A DNA stretch of 64,000 nt, taken from positions 477,960 to 541,959 of the forward strand of contig NZ_FNGS01000004.1 in NCBI RefSeq assembly GCF_900103285.1, given 5' to 3'. Under the pieces are notes generated by a model. It was not told the origin of the DNA. It saw only the letters and a list, made by a program, of their open reading frames with translations, and ran no database searches. This document shows positions 18,015 through 26,890 of this stretch, piece after piece. Made by a program: the position numbers and the translations under genes. The stretch is from Siphonobacter aquaeclarae (GTDB lineage: Bacteria > Bacteroidota > Bacteroidia > Cytophagales > Spirosomataceae). The stretch's first letter is position 1. Each line of letters starts with the position of its first letter.

Positions 18015-19076
18015 ATGAAACGTTTTCTTTACTCACTTGTAATCCTGATCGGATGTTCGGTGTCTGCCATTGCCCAGACAAAGGTGGTGGATGTGATGAA
18101 CCTCGTCTTTTTACCGGCCAGTGTGAAAGTAGGATCGTCGTCGACGGCCTCTTTTACCCTTGCCAATAACGGCACGGCAGATATCGTTTCACCGATTCTT
18201 TTCGTCACTATCTCCTTCCCGGAATCTTACCGGCCCGACCCGTCTTCCATTGCCGCTATTTCACCGGAAACGGGGATTTCGAAGAAATTTGACTGGGCGT
18301 ACGACGCCTCTTTCAACACCCTGCAGGGAACATTCAAGACCGGGCAGAAAATCGCCGCGAAGGAGAGCGGACAGATCAATGTCATCGTCAAAGGCGTGTC
18401 GCCCAACAAGGACGAGAGCGTCGCCACAACCAATATCAGCCTCATGTATATCGGCGATGGGATCACCAGCAACTCACCCACCGCCTCCGCTCCGTTTGCT
18501 GTCACGGATGTAAACACACCGGTGTCGCTCATCTCGTTCACAGCAAAGCCGTCGCTCAGCAGTATCCGCCTGGACTGGGCGACGGCACACGAGCAAACCA
18601 ACGCTTATTTTGAAGTATTGCATTCGACCAACGCCCGGGACTTCGAGTCCATCGGCGTGGTGCAGGGGAACGGAACGACGGCATCCAAATCAGTCTATTC
18701 CTTCACGGACAGCTACCCGGATCCGTCCAGTGTGCATTACTATCGCCTGAAGCAGGTCGACCTGGATGGCGCCTTTACCTATACCTATGTGCGCTCGGTC
18801 AAACTCGACGGGTACATTGGCATCCAGTTAAAAGCCTTTCCGCAGGTCAACCGGAACATCCGGGTCCAGGTGGAATATGGCGACATGAACCTTTCCGGAA
18901 CCGGCAGCCTGTCGCTTTACGACCTGACCGGCCGGAAAATAGGTTCACAGGACCTGTCCCTTCAAAAAGGAAAAAATCATGTTGATTTTGATACCGCCAC
19001 CCTTCATCCGGGTATTTACCTCGTCAGATTAGAACACAACGATCAACCTTCAACGGTGAAAGTAGTTTTACCCTGA
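18015..19076 (+). CDS. T9SS type A sorting-domain protein, paralogue B
   Basis: This 353-residue protein starts with signal peptide MKRFLYSLVILIGCSVSAIA. It has the same order of parts as the gene at 12858: a beta-sandwich (residues ~22-165, with ASFTLANNGTADI), the module VSLISFTAKPSLSSIRLDW with HYYRLKQVDLDG, and a T9SS sorting domain (SLYDLTGRKIG, GIYLVRLEHNDQ, ending KVVLP). The conserved C-terminal half and diverged N-terminal half suggest that the exported cargo differs while the anchor is kept. It is monocistronic, between its own promoter box and a strong terminator. Function is unknown. Confidence 0.85.
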   Translation: MKRFLYSLVILIGCSVSAIAQTKVVDVMNLVFLPASVKVGSSSTASFTLANNGTADIVSPILFVTISFPESYRPDPSSIAAISPETGISKKFDWAYDASFNTLQGTFKTGQKIAAKESGQINVIVKGVSPNKDESVATTNISLMYIGDGITSNSPTASAPFAVTDVNTPVSLISFTAKPSLSSIRLDWATAHEQTNAYFEVLHSTNARDFESIGVVQGNGTTASKSVYSFTDSYPDPSSVHYYRLKQVDLDGAFTYTYVRSVKLDGYIGIQLKAFPQVNRNIRVQVEYGDMNLSGTGSLSLYDLTGRKIGSQDLSLQKGKNHVDFDTATLHPGIYLVRLEHNDQPSTVKVVLP

Positions 19077-19096
19077 TTACAGTTGTATGAACATGT

Positions 19097-19130
19097 TCCC
19101 GCTTTCGGCTTTCCGGAAGCGGGATTTTTT
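19097..19130 (+). terminator. Rho-independent terminator after T9SS paralogue B
   Basis: A 12-bp stem (19097-19108 with 19113-19124, one G-T pair), a CTTT loop and six Ts follow 20 bases after the stop codon. Confidence 0.88.
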
Positions 19131-19556
19131 GCTTTCAGGGCTTTCTGTTGTGAAAAAAGTACGCTGTCTCCTTCGCTTATATTCGACGGAATATGCATCT
19201 TTGAACAACGGATGGATGCTGATTGAAAGAAGGAAAGCTCTTTGACCGCAGCCTTTTTCCAGTGCCTATCCAGTCGTTCCATTCTCGCTGACGGGCATTC
19301 CGCCCCCGCTCCGGCAGCAGAACTGAACCTGACTTGCCCGCCAGCAAATCACCCTCGTCCCGATTTTCCAGATGGCGTTTTGAGCGCCCGACCTGCTACG
19401 CAGCCACCTGCCGGCCGGATATCCACTCCCCAGGGGTTGGTTTTCCTGCCTGCCGGAAACTGTTCCGATATTACCCACTCTCCTTTCAACTTACGGGGGC
19501 CGTCCTTTTGGGCGGCTTTCTTTTTGTACCTTCGTTGTCCATTCCATTGCCCTGTC
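19131..19556 (+). other. Gene-free leader region with a terminator-like hairpin before the siroheme gene
   Basis: The ~430 bases hold no convincing gene, although a frame stays open upstream of the start at 19557. Close to the start, a 7-bp stem (19499-19505 with 19510-19516, one G-T pair) with a TTTT loop is followed by TTTCTTTTT (19517-19525). It looks like an intrinsic terminator or attenuator lying 30 bases before the start codon of the precorrin-2 dehydrogenase gene. Confidence 0.4.
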
Positions 19557-20132
19557 ATGAACCAGCTCTTTCCTGTTTTTCTGAAATTGGAACACCTCCA
19601 CGTATTGCTGGTAGGCGGCGGAAACGTCGGACTTGAAAAACTCACCGCACTGCTGGCCAACAGCCCCGAAGCCCGCGTCACAGTCGTGGCGACGTATTTC
19701 CTTCCGGAGATGCAGCAACTGGCCTCCGATCGCGTCCTGCTGCACGAGCGGGCGTTTCAGTGGGAGGATCTGGACGAAAAGGACCTGGTTATCCTCGCGA
19801 CAGACGACCGCGCGCTGCATGCCGCTATCTGCGAAAAGACACGCCGTATGCGATTGTTAACGAATGTTGCCGATACGCCGGATCTCTGTGACTTCTACCT
19901 CAGTAGCGTCGTTCGGAAAGGAGACCTGAAAATCGCCATCTCTACCAACGGCAAATCGCCGACCGTTGCGAAACGGCTGCGCGAGTTTCTGACAGACGTT
20001 ATCCCGGACAATATTCAGGATATCCTGGATAACCTGACCGTTATCCGGAACCGGATACAAGGGGATTTTAAGGAGAAAGTAGACCAGCTGAATAAACTGA
20101 CAGAGGGGCTGATCCACAAAAAACCGGAATAG
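19557..20132 (+). CDS. Precorrin-2 dehydrogenase / siroheme synthase N-terminal-type protein
   Basis: This 191-residue protein has an N-terminal Rossmann motif (LLVGGGNVGLEKL), then VILATDDRALH, RLLTNVADTPDLCDFY and the STNGKSPTVAKRLRE segment. This is the order seen in the NAD-dependent dehydrogenase/ferrochelatase domain of CysG and in Met8p. It would oxidise precorrin-2 to sirohydrochlorin and may also insert Fe2+ to give siroheme, the cofactor of NirB. The methyltransferase domain of CysG is absent; that activity is encoded by cobA at 27195. The ATG at 19557 is preferred because the family begins at FPVFLKLEHLHVLLVGGG. The gene is convergent with the beta-lactamase gene, two bases apart. 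Confidence 0.9.
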   Translation: MNQLFPVFLKLEHLHVLLVGGGNVGLEKLTALLANSPEARVTVVATYFLPEMQQLASDRVLLHERAFQWEDLDEKDLVILATDDRALHAAICEKTRRMRLLTNVADTPDLCDFYLSSVVRKGDLKIAISTNGKSPTVAKRLREFLTDVIPDNIQDILDNLTVIRNRIQGDFKEKVDQLNKLTEGLIHKKPE

Positions 20133-20134
20133 CC

Positions 20135-21022
20135 TCAGTTTTTCGTATAGTGCTGATAGACAGCCAGCGCTACACGGGCGATGGTCTCTTCACGGTCTTT
20201 CAGCCCTGCGGAAGAATCCGATACAAATACCGTAACAGCCACATGGCCGCCGCCGGGCAGGGTAATCACGCCGGCATCGTTCGTGGCAGCAGCTATGCCT
20301 TTTTCATTCGTGGAAGAGGTTCCGGTCTTGTGAACGACAGGTGTTCCCGCGGGCAGGCGTCCCTTCAACCGCGCCGAACCGGTAGGCGTATCCAGCATCC
20401 ATTTCCGCAACCGCTCCGTCGACGCCGTGCCAAGTATCTTTCCCGTGAAAAACCGGACGAGCAGGTCATTCATTGTCTTTGGTTCGCACCAGTTGGTATA
20501 CTGGACGTTCCAGCCCGTCGCCATTTGTGCTTCTGTTGCTTTCACCGAAATGCCGGTAAGACCGAGCTTGCGGAGGTATTTTTCCAGCTTATCGGGCCCG
20601 CCGAGTTCGCGGAAAAGCAGGTCACAGGCGATGTTGTCACTCAACGAAACCGAATAGCGGAGCAATTCAGCTATGGTAATGTCCACATTTCCGTTGGGAT
20701 AGGCCTCCCGAAGCGGGCTATACGTCGGAACCAGATCATTGGGCAGTACGCGTACTGTTTTATCGAGAGACAGCCGTCCCTTGTCGGCAAGATCCAGTAT
20801 AGCCAGTGCCAGGGGAAATTTGAAGACGCTCTGCATCGGAAAGTGCTCACGCCCGCGAACGGAGAGGGTATCTCCCGTTTCGAGTTGGGTTACGGCAATA
20901 CCCGTAACGCCTCTTGACGCCTCGGCAATCCGTACCAGTTCAGTCCGCAGCGAGGCAGATTGTGCAGTCGCAGCAACCGAAGCGATCATGCATAGAGCGG
21001 TCAGCCACGCGCGTGGTGTCAT
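20135..21022 (-). CDS. Class A beta-lactamase
   Basis: This 295-residue periplasmic enzyme has a signal peptide ending near AATAQS. It contains the class A catalytic motifs: SVFK (Ser65-x-x-Lys68), SDN (128-130), Glu164 in ATEAQM and KTG (232-234). Motif order and spacing fit subclass A2, the group with CfxA/CME-like enzymes of Bacteroidota, but no named enzyme is recognised. It would hydrolyse beta-lactams, with a spectrum that cannot be read from sequence alone. Its start codon overlaps the stop codon of the upstream ABC ATPase gene (ATGA, 21019-21022), so the two are translationally coupled, an unusual pairing. No regulator of the AmpR/BlaR type is nearby. Confidence 0.93.
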   Translation of the reverse strand: MTPRAWLTALCMIASVAATAQSASLRTELVRIAEASRGVTGIAVTQLETGDTLSVRGREHFPMQSVFKFPLALAILDLADKGRLSLDKTVRVLPNDLVPTYSPLREAYPNGNVDITIAELLRYSVSLSDNIACDLLFRELGGPDKLEKYLRKLGLTGISVKATEAQMATGWNVQYTNWCEPKTMNDLLVRFFTGKILGTASTERLRKWMLDTPTGSARLKGRLPAGTPVVHKTGTSSTNEKGIAAATNDAGVITLPGGGHVAVTVFVSDSSAGLKDREETIARVALAVYQHYTKN

Positions 21023-21645
21023 AGTTCTACCCGTCGCTGGAATTCTTCTTTCAGGCGGCCGTCGTGTGTGACAACGACCAGACTCGCTCCCAATTCACCC
21101 GACCGCTGTTTGAGCAGCTCCACTACCTGATGGCAGTTTTCGTCGTCCAGGCTGGAGGTAGGTTCATCCGCCAGGATTACTTTGGGTTCGTTCACCAGCG
21201 CACGGGCAATACCGACGCGTTGCTGTTCTCCAAGACTCAGCTGATGGGTTTTCTTATGAAGGTGTTCCTGAAACCCGAGGCTTTCGGCCAGTTGGCGCGC
21301 TTTCGCCGGCTCCTGCTTCCGACCGCCCAGGTAGTTGGCCATCAGCAGGTTATCCAGTACGGACAGGGAATGGACAAAATGCGGACGCTGGTAGATCAGT
21401 CCGATATGGCCGGCGCGGAAACGGGCGGCTTCGGCTGCCGACAGGCCGGCAATCGCCTGATCGGCAACGGTAATTTCTCCGGATTGCGGCTGAAGCAGAA
21501 GGGCAAGCAGGTGCAGGAAAGTCGTTTTTCCTCTGCCGGAGCGGCCAAGAATCAGCAGGGTATCCCGGTCCGGGCAGTGAATATCCGGAAAACGGAATTG
21601 TTTGTCCGGATGATAGGCAAAAGTCAGGTCCCTCGTCTGTATCAT
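21019..21645 (-). CDS. Small ABC transporter ATP-binding protein (LolD/MacB-like)
   Basis: This 208-residue stand-alone ATPase has Walker [11 protein letters not shown]-loop YQRPHF, signature [10 protein letters not shown], Walker [13 protein letters not shown] and the switch His in VVVTHD. Short ATPases of this kind serve FtsX/MacB-type permeases that move lipoproteins or act on periplasmic factors rather than importing solutes. No permease gene is adjacent. The FtsX-like permease at 36307 is the best candidate partner. A terminator lies upstream (after the response-regulator gene) and the gene overlaps the beta-lactamase gene by four bases. Confidence 0.9.
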   Translation of the reverse strand: MIQTRDLTFAYHPDKQFRFPDIHCPDRDTLLILGRSGRGKTTFLHLLALLLQPQSGEITVADQAIAGLSAAEAARFRAGHIGLIYQRPHFVHSLSVLDNLLMANYLGGRKQEPAKARQLAESLGFQEHLHKKTHQLSLGEQQRVGIARALVNEPKVILADEPTSSLDDENCHQVVELLKQRSGELGASLVVVTHDGRLKEEFQRRVEL

Positions 21646-21652
21646 CGCATTG

Positions 21653-21692
21653 CAAAAAAAACTTCCCGAAAGTCCGAGAACTTTCGGGAAGT
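21653..21692 (-). terminator. Terminator of the response-regulator transcript
   Basis: A perfect 13-bp stem (21661-21673 with 21680-21692) and a 6-base loop are followed on the minus strand by eight Ts (complement of 21653-21660). It ends the nirBD/two-component unit just after the regulator's stop codon. Confidence 0.92.
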
Positions 21693-21705
21693 AGCAACAA
21701 ACGTC

Positions 21706-22368
21706 CTAAGCTTTTTTCTCTTCGACGGCGATACGGACCAGTTCGACCGTGTTTTTCACCTTGGTTTTCCGGAGCATATTCGCCCGGTGGTTGGTGACGG
21801 TCCGGATGCTGAGGCCGAGTTTCTCGGCGATTTCCCGGCTGTTCAGTCCTTCGGCAATCATGCTCAGGATCTGGCGTTCTTTCCGGGACAGTTTGCTGAG
21901 CGGGCTGTCGTCTCCGCCCCGGCTCGCCGCCCGTCCGCGGCTGCGGCCGAGAAGGGCGTCGACAAAGACAGAGGAGATGGTCGGCGGGAAGTATTTTTCC
22001 CCCTGGGATACTTTCTGCAGCGCGAGCAGGATTTCTTCCTTGGTCGTATCCTTGAGCAGGTATCCGGAGGCACCGCTTTCCACCGATTTCAGGATATAGT
22101 CCTGGTTATTATGCATACTGAAAATCAGCGACTTAACAGACGAATACTGCTGAGCGATCGTCTTGGCTGCCTCGATTCCCGATACATTCGGCATGGTGAT
22201 GTCGAGCATCACGACGTCCGGTTTGGTTTCGGGAATCCGGTCGATAGCTTCCTGTCCGTCGGCGGCTTCGCCGACAATCTCGACGGAATCCTCGTCTTCC
22301 AGAAGCATTCGAATCCCCTTCCTGACAACGGCATGGTCATCTGCGACCAATACTCTAATTTTTCCCAT
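21706..22368 (-). CDS. NarL/LuxR-family response regulator
   Basis: The 220-residue protein has a receiver domain (residues 1-120) with acidic pocket Asp10/Asp11, phospho-acceptor Asp56 in VVMLDITMP and Lys in GYLLKD. An HTH_LuxR domain (about residues 155-215) carries SKLSRKERQILSMIAEGLN and SIRTVTNHRANMLRKTKV. A Ser/Arg/Gly-rich linker joins them. It is the partner of the histidine kinase encoded 141 bases upstream and lies at the end of the nirB-nirD-kinase-regulator series, so it probably controls nitrate/nitrite genes. A possible own -7 box on the minus strand (22444-22451, TTACTTTG) lies in the gap. Confidence 0.92.
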   Translation of the reverse strand: MGKIRVLVADDHAVVRKGIRMLLEDEDSVEIVGEAADGQEAIDRIPETKPDVVMLDITMPNVSGIEAAKTIAQQYSSVKSLIFSMHNNQDYILKSVESGASGYLLKDTTKEEILLALQKVSQGEKYFPPTISSVFVDALLGRSRGRAASRGGDDSPLSKLSRKERQILSMIAEGLNSREIAEKLGLSIRTVTNHRANMLRKTKVKNTVELVRIAVEEKKA

Positions 22369-22509
22369 TCTTTCTGTAAGCGGTTTCGTGAAAGGAATAA
22401 CACTTCACACGACAGGCGACTTGGTGTAAAATGTATGATAGCCCAAAGTAACGAAACAGAATTACATGATTAGTAAATATCACATCCTTTTTTAAGAAAA
22501 TAACGAAAA

Positions 22510-23952
22510 CTACATTGGTAAGGATGCACTAATCTCAGTTCCCTCCCCGGTTTTGGACAATATCTGAAGCTTTCCCCCCAATAATTCGGCACGTACCTGC
22601 ATATTTCGGAGCCCTGAGCCGATCAGAGACCCTTTTCTTGCCTTTAACTTCTTCAGGTCAAACCCTTTGCCGTCGTCGTGAATCCGGAGCCGGACCCTGT
22701 CTTTCTCCTGTATCAGGCTCACTTCGACATATTGAGCTTTCGCATGTTTCAGGCAATTATTAAGTGCTTCCTGAGTAATCCGATACAGTCCGATACCTGC
22801 ATTTTCGGGAATACGTTTCCGGCCCGGCCGGGACTTGAATTCCACTTCGATACCCGAGTCCCGGGCGGCCCGCTCACACAGAATCCGGATGGCTGCTTCG
22901 ACGCCGAAATCATACAGCACACTCGGCATCAGGTTGAAGGACACCTGCCGGGTAGATTCAATGGTTTCGACGATCAGCTGGCGAAGTTCTTCGTAGTTCC
23001 GGCGCTGCCGTTCACTCGAAAACGGAACATCCTGCAACTGCTCGATATGCAGGCGGATACCCGTCAGCATCTGGCCGATACCATCGTGCAATTCCCGGGC
23101 CAGCCGCTTCCGCTCCTCCTCCTGCCCTTCAAGCAGGGACGAGGCCCTTACCCGGGCTTCATGGCGCTGCATTTCCAGTTTTTCTTCGGTCGACTGCATG
23201 AGTGCTTCCTGAGCTTCCCTCAGGTACTGATTGACAATCTGCAACTGGTCGTTGGCCTGTTTCTGACTGGCTTCCGACTGGGTAATGGCCCGAAACATCT
23301 CACCGGTATACTCGACAACGGGTCGGAAAATAAATACCCCTTCAATAAACAACACCACAAACGTCAGTACCGCGAGCATAAACTCGATGTTTTTCACGCG
23401 GTCGACGCGCTTCTGCGTCTCAAAATCAAACTGAAACACGATGTTGTCCATCGTTTCCAGAAAAGCTCTTTCATTCCCCAGAATCACGGAAAGCGCTTCC
23501 GGCATGCCTTGTCCGCCTTTTTCCACCACCTCAAATGCCTTGTACATCAGGTTAAAATGTACTTCCAGGCGAACGAACATCGAATCCAGCGGTGCGCTTT
23601 TCTTCACCTGAATGACCTTTTTCCCGGTCAATGTTCCGTTCCGGAGCCCTTCGTGGCTTTCCTTCCAGAGGCGGAGCTGCTCGGCGAAATCCTTCCGGTA
23701 AGACTCCGTGTCCTTAAACCGGTCGGGGTACGCCAGGAGCACCGAGCGCTTCGTCAGCAACTGGGAGAGCATGCGCTGCCGCCCGGCGATGTTGACGATG
23801 TGAGCGTCGTCGAGCAGGTCACTCAGCGAACGCTGAATCAGAATTTGCCCGGCCAGCGTAAAAATGGCCACGGCCGACAGACAAAACACATATAACCGGG
23901 TAAGGCCCTGGGTTACTTTCCATTCTGTCTGTTGTCGTACGTGCTGCTCCAT
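22510..23952 (-). CDS. Sensor histidine kinase with PilJ/NarX-type nitrate-sensor domain
   Basis: This 480-residue inner-membrane kinase has TM1 at about residues 18-40 and TM2 at about 188-208, flanking a periplasmic helical domain. Its first helix carries LLDDAHIVNIAGRQRMLSQ (about 46-64), resembling the P-box of NarX/NarQ that binds nitrate and the PilJ sensor family. A coiled coil (about 225-275) leads to a HisKA_3 domain with phospho-His289 in ARELHDGIGQ and an HATPase domain with NN (398-399), DDGKGF (426-431) and GSGLRN. Position directly after nirD, only 49 bases away, supports nitrate or nitrite as the signal. True ligand binding is inferred, not shown. Confidence 0.9.
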   Translation of the reverse strand: MEQHVRQQTEWKVTQGLTRLYVFCLSAVAIFTLAGQILIQRSLSDLLDDAHIVNIAGRQRMLSQLLTKRSVLLAYPDRFKDTESYRKDFAEQLRLWKESHEGLRNGTLTGKKVIQVKKSAPLDSMFVRLEVHFNLMYKAFEVVEKGGQGMPEALSVILGNERAFLETMDNIVFQFDFETQKRVDRVKNIEFMLAVLTFVVLFIEGVFIFRPVVEYTGEMFRAITQSEASQKQANDQLQIVNQYLREAQEALMQSTEEKLEMQRHEARVRASSLLEGQEEERKRLARELHDGIGQMLTGIRLHIEQLQDVPFSSERQRRNYEELRQLIVETIESTRQVSFNLMPSVLYDFGVEAAIRILCERAARDSGIEVEFKSRPGRKRIPENAGIGLYRITQEALNNCLKHAKAQYVEVSLIQEKDRVRLRIHDDGKGFDLKKLKARKGSLIGSGLRNMQVRAELLGGKLQILSKTGEGTEISASLPM

Positions 23953-24001
23953 CCGGCAAATTTAGACCCTATTTCAAGCCTGCGAAGCGTTTCCCGGACT
24001 T

Positions 24002-24340
24002 TCACAGCCCAATCCACACGGTCCCCTCCTCTACTTTTACCGGATACGTCCGGATAGTATACGCTTCATCCCCCAGGCAAAGGCCACTCTCCAGTGAAAA
24101 AGTTTTTTTATGAAACGGGCAGGCCACCTTCGGCTCGCCGGATTTCGAGCCGATCATACCCCGGCTGAGGGCCATCTGCCGCTTGTGCGGGCATTCGTTC
24201 TGGGTGGCGTACCACTGGTTGCGCCGGGCGAAATAATAGATGGCGATTTGCTCTCCTTCAATCAGGGCGCAGGCTCCTCCATCGGCCGGAACATCCTCTA
24301 CCGAACAGGCGGGATGCCAGGTCAACATTTTATTGCTCAT
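24002..24340 (-). CDS. nirD: Nitrite reductase small subunit (Rieske-type NirD)
   Basis: The 112-residue protein is a Rieske-fold subunit with the two ligand pairs ECPHK and CPFHKK present, so it can hold a [2Fe-2S] cluster, unlike some enterobacterial NirD proteins that have lost it. It pairs with NirB, encoded 21 bases upstream, in the cytoplasmic NAD(P)H-nitrite reductase that makes ammonium. An alternative start at the fifth codon (MLTWHPAC) is possible. The histidine kinase gene follows 49 bases downstream. Confidence 0.92.
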   Translation of the reverse strand: MSNKMLTWHPACSVEDVPADGGACALIEGEQIAIYYFARRNQWYATQNECPHKRQMALSRGMIGSKSGEPKVACPFHKKTFSLESGLCLGDEAYTIRTYPVKVEEGTVWIGL

Positions 24341-24361
24341 GTTTTCGGGAAAAAAGTAGTA

Positions 24362-26878
24362 TTAACCGACGCGGTTCCAGTCTTCCGCCTTGATTTGCCC
24401 GCGGAGGGATTCAAACCGGACTTCCGGATCTTTCTTTTCGGGGGCATTCACGAAATGGACGAAGCGCTTCCGCAATTCAGGCGTTTCCACTACTTCCTTC
24501 CATTCGCATTTGTACTGGCCGATGAGCTGCTCCATCTCCGCTTCCAGCTCGGCGCCGATACCGAGGGAATCTTCCACCACGACCGACTTCAGGTAAGCCA
24601 TACCGCCGTCCATCTTGTCGAGCCAGGTAGCAGTCCGGGTCAGGGGATCTGCCGTTTTGATATAGAACATCAGGAACCGGTCGAGGTACCGGATCAGGGT
24701 GCGGTCGTCGATATCCGCTGCCAGCAGCTGCGCGTGTTTGGGTTTGGAGCCGCCGTTGCCGCAGACATACAGGTTCCAGCCTTTTTCGGTCGCGATGACC
24801 CCGAAGTCTTTCGATTGCGCCTCCGCGCATTCGCGGATACATCCGGATACCCCGCCTTTCAGCTTGTGCGGCGCGCGGATGCCTTTGTAGCGGTCTTCGA
24901 TTTCGATGGCAAAAGACACCGAATCGTGCAGACCAAACCGGCACCAGGTACTTCCGACGCAGGATTTTACCGTACGAAGGGCCTTGCCATAGGCATGACC
25001 GCTTTCGAAACCGGCCGCGATCAACTCTTCCCAGATAACCGGAAGATCCGAAACGTGGGCGCCGAAGAGGTCGATCCGCTGACCGCCGGTGATTTTTGTA
25101 TACAGGCCGTATTTCTGCGCCACCTGCCCAAGTACGATGAGCTTTTCCGGAGTAATCTCCCCGCCGGGAATACGCGGCACGACGGAATAGGTACCGCCCC
25201 GCTGGATATTAGCCAGGAACCGGTCGTTCGAATCCTGCGCCACGGCATTTCCTTTCTCGAGAATCATGTCGTTCCAGAGACTGGCCAGGATCGACGAAAC
25301 AACAGGCTTGCAGACTTCGCAACCGTCTCCCTCCCCATAGGCGCTCAGGGCTTCGTCATACGTCCTGATTCCGCGGATTTTGACCAGGTCAAACAGTTCC
25401 TGACGCGTATAGGAAAAGTGTTCGCAAACCGTATTCCGGACGTACATCCCCTTCTGTTTCTGCACGCCCTGGATGATATCCTTCACCATCGGTACGCAGC
25501 CGCCGCAGCCGCTGCCGGCACCGGTGCATTTTTTGATGCCTTCGAAGGTCGTAATATTGTTTTCGCCTGCTTCGTGGCAGATCGCGCCCTTTGTCACGGC
25601 CTCGCAGGAGCAGATCAGGGCTTCGTCGGGCAGTGACATGACACCCGTCCCTGTATCGGCGCTTCCGCCCCGGCTGCCGAGCATGAGGTCTTCCGGGTCG
25701 GGGGGCAGGACGGTCAGGTTTTTGACCGTCTGCAGCAGCATGTTGTATTGATCGGCATCGCCGACGAGGATGCCTCCGAGAAGATGCCTGCCGTCGGTCG
25801 ACACGTTCATGCGCTTGTAAACGCCTTTTGCCGTGTCTTCGTAAATGATCGTCCGGCAATCATTCGTAAACGGATCACCGAAACTCGCCACATCGACCCC
25901 GATGAGCTTGAGCTTGGTACTCATGTCGAACGGCAGGAAGGTTTTATCGCCTCCGCACAGGTTGGCGGCTACCACCTCCGCCATTTCGTATCCCGGTGCG
26001 ACCAGCCCATAAATCATGTGGTGGGCCAGGGCGCATTCACCGATGGCGAAGATAGACCGGTCAGAGGTTTGCAGGCGATCGTTCACCACGATACCTCCGC
26101 GGGACCCGACCTCCAGGCCCGACAGCTTCGCTATTTCGTCCCTCGGTTTGATTCCGGCGGAGATAACAAGCAGATCAACATCGAGGTGAGAGCCGTCGAC
26201 AAAATCCATCCGCCGGATGGCGTCGTCTCCCGCAATTTCCTGGGTGTTTTTCGAAAGATGAATCTGCAACCCAAGGCTTTCGAGCTTGTGTTTGAGGATG
26301 TCGGAGCCAGCCTGATCGATCTGCCGGGGCATGAGCCGCGGGGCAAATTCGATGACGTGCGTTTCCTCCAGGCCCAGATCGAGCAGGGCCTTGGCGGCTT
26401 CCAACCCGAGCAATCCGCCGCCGATGACCGCTCCTTTCCGGGCGCCGCGGGCGTAATACCGGATCAGGTTGAGGTCTTCGAGCGTGCGGTAGACGAACAC
26501 TCCCTCTTTTTCCACGCCGGGAATAGCCGGCACGAAGGCGCCGGAGCCCGTCGCCAGTACGAGGTAGTCGTACGGCACCACAACGCCGTGATGCGAGCGA
26601 ACCGTTTTTGCCTCCCGGTCGATATCCACCACGGGATCCGACAGGTACAGCGTAATGCCGTTTTCGGCATACCAGCTCAGCGGCGCCATCGAGAGGTCGT
26701 CGGCCGATTTTCCTTCAAAAAAAGAAGAGAGATGCACACGGTCGTATGCAGGCCGGGGTTCTTCCCCGAAGACCGTTACGTCAAAAGCCGCCGATCTGGC
26801 GAGAAGCTTTTCGCAGAATTTGTACCCGACCATGCCGTTGCCTACGACAACCACCCGGGTCCTTCCAGTCATTTCCAT
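24362..26878 (-). CDS. nirB: NAD(P)H-nitrite reductase large subunit
   Basis: The 838-residue cytoplasmic enzyme reduces nitrite to ammonium. In order, it has an FAD-binding GxGxxG (GNGMVG, 13-18), an NAD(P)-binding GGGLLGLE (153-160), and a BFD-like [2Fe-2S] domain with Cys423, Cys425, Cys458 and Cys461. A second Cys region follows (Cys485, Cys520, Cys523). The nitrite/sulfite reductase half-domain with siroheme-[4Fe-4S] ligands Cys640, Cys646, Cys680 and Cys684 comes last. All expected cofactor ligands are present and the length is normal. It heads a unit nirB-nirD-kinase-regulator. Its leader contains a promoter and hairpins shared with the nas operon. Confidence 0.96.
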   Translation of the reverse strand: MEMTGRTRVVVVGNGMVGYKFCEKLLARSAAFDVTVFGEEPRPAYDRVHLSSFFEGKSADDLSMAPLSWYAENGITLYLSDPVVDIDREAKTVRSHHGVVVPYDYLVLATGSGAFVPAIPGVEKEGVFVYRTLEDLNLIRYYARGARKGAVIGGGLLGLEAAKALLDLGLEETHVIEFAPRLMPRQIDQAGSDILKHKLESLGLQIHLSKNTQEIAGDDAIRRMDFVDGSHLDVDLLVISAGIKPRDEIAKLSGLEVGSRGGIVVNDRLQTSDRSIFAIGECALAHHMIYGLVAPGYEMAEVVAANLCGGDKTFLPFDMSTKLKLIGVDVASFGDPFTNDCRTIIYEDTAKGVYKRMNVSTDGRHLLGGILVGDADQYNMLLQTVKNLTVLPPDPEDLMLGSRGGSADTGTGVMSLPDEALICSCEAVTKGAICHEAGENNITTFEGIKKCTGAGSGCGGCVPMVKDIIQGVQKQKGMYVRNTVCEHFSYTRQELFDLVKIRGIRTYDEALSAYGEGDGCEVCKPVVSSILASLWNDMILEKGNAVAQDSNDRFLANIQRGGTYSVVPRIPGGEITPEKLIVLGQVAQKYGLYTKITGGQRIDLFGAHVSDLPVIWEELIAAGFESGHAYGKALRTVKSCVGSTWCRFGLHDSVSFAIEIEDRYKGIRAPHKLKGGVSGCIRECAEAQSKDFGVIATEKGWNLYVCGNGGSKPKHAQLLAADIDDRTLIRYLDRFLMFYIKTADPLTRTATWLDKMDGGMAYLKSVVVEDSLGIGAELEAEMEQLIGQYKCEWKEVVETPELRKRFVHFVNAPEKKDPEVRFESLRGQIKAEDWNRVG

Positions 26879-26890
26879 AACCTTGTCTGA

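Noticed and set aside
21064-22473. A 469-codon plus-strand frame opposite the ABC ATPase and response regulator
   Set aside because: The minus-strand genes in the same place have complete catalytic motifs; the plus-strand translation has none.
24110-26890. Two long plus-strand frames (about 508 and 380 codons) opposite nirB
   Set aside because: They are shadows of nirB, which has all cofactor ligands; their sequences show no domain.
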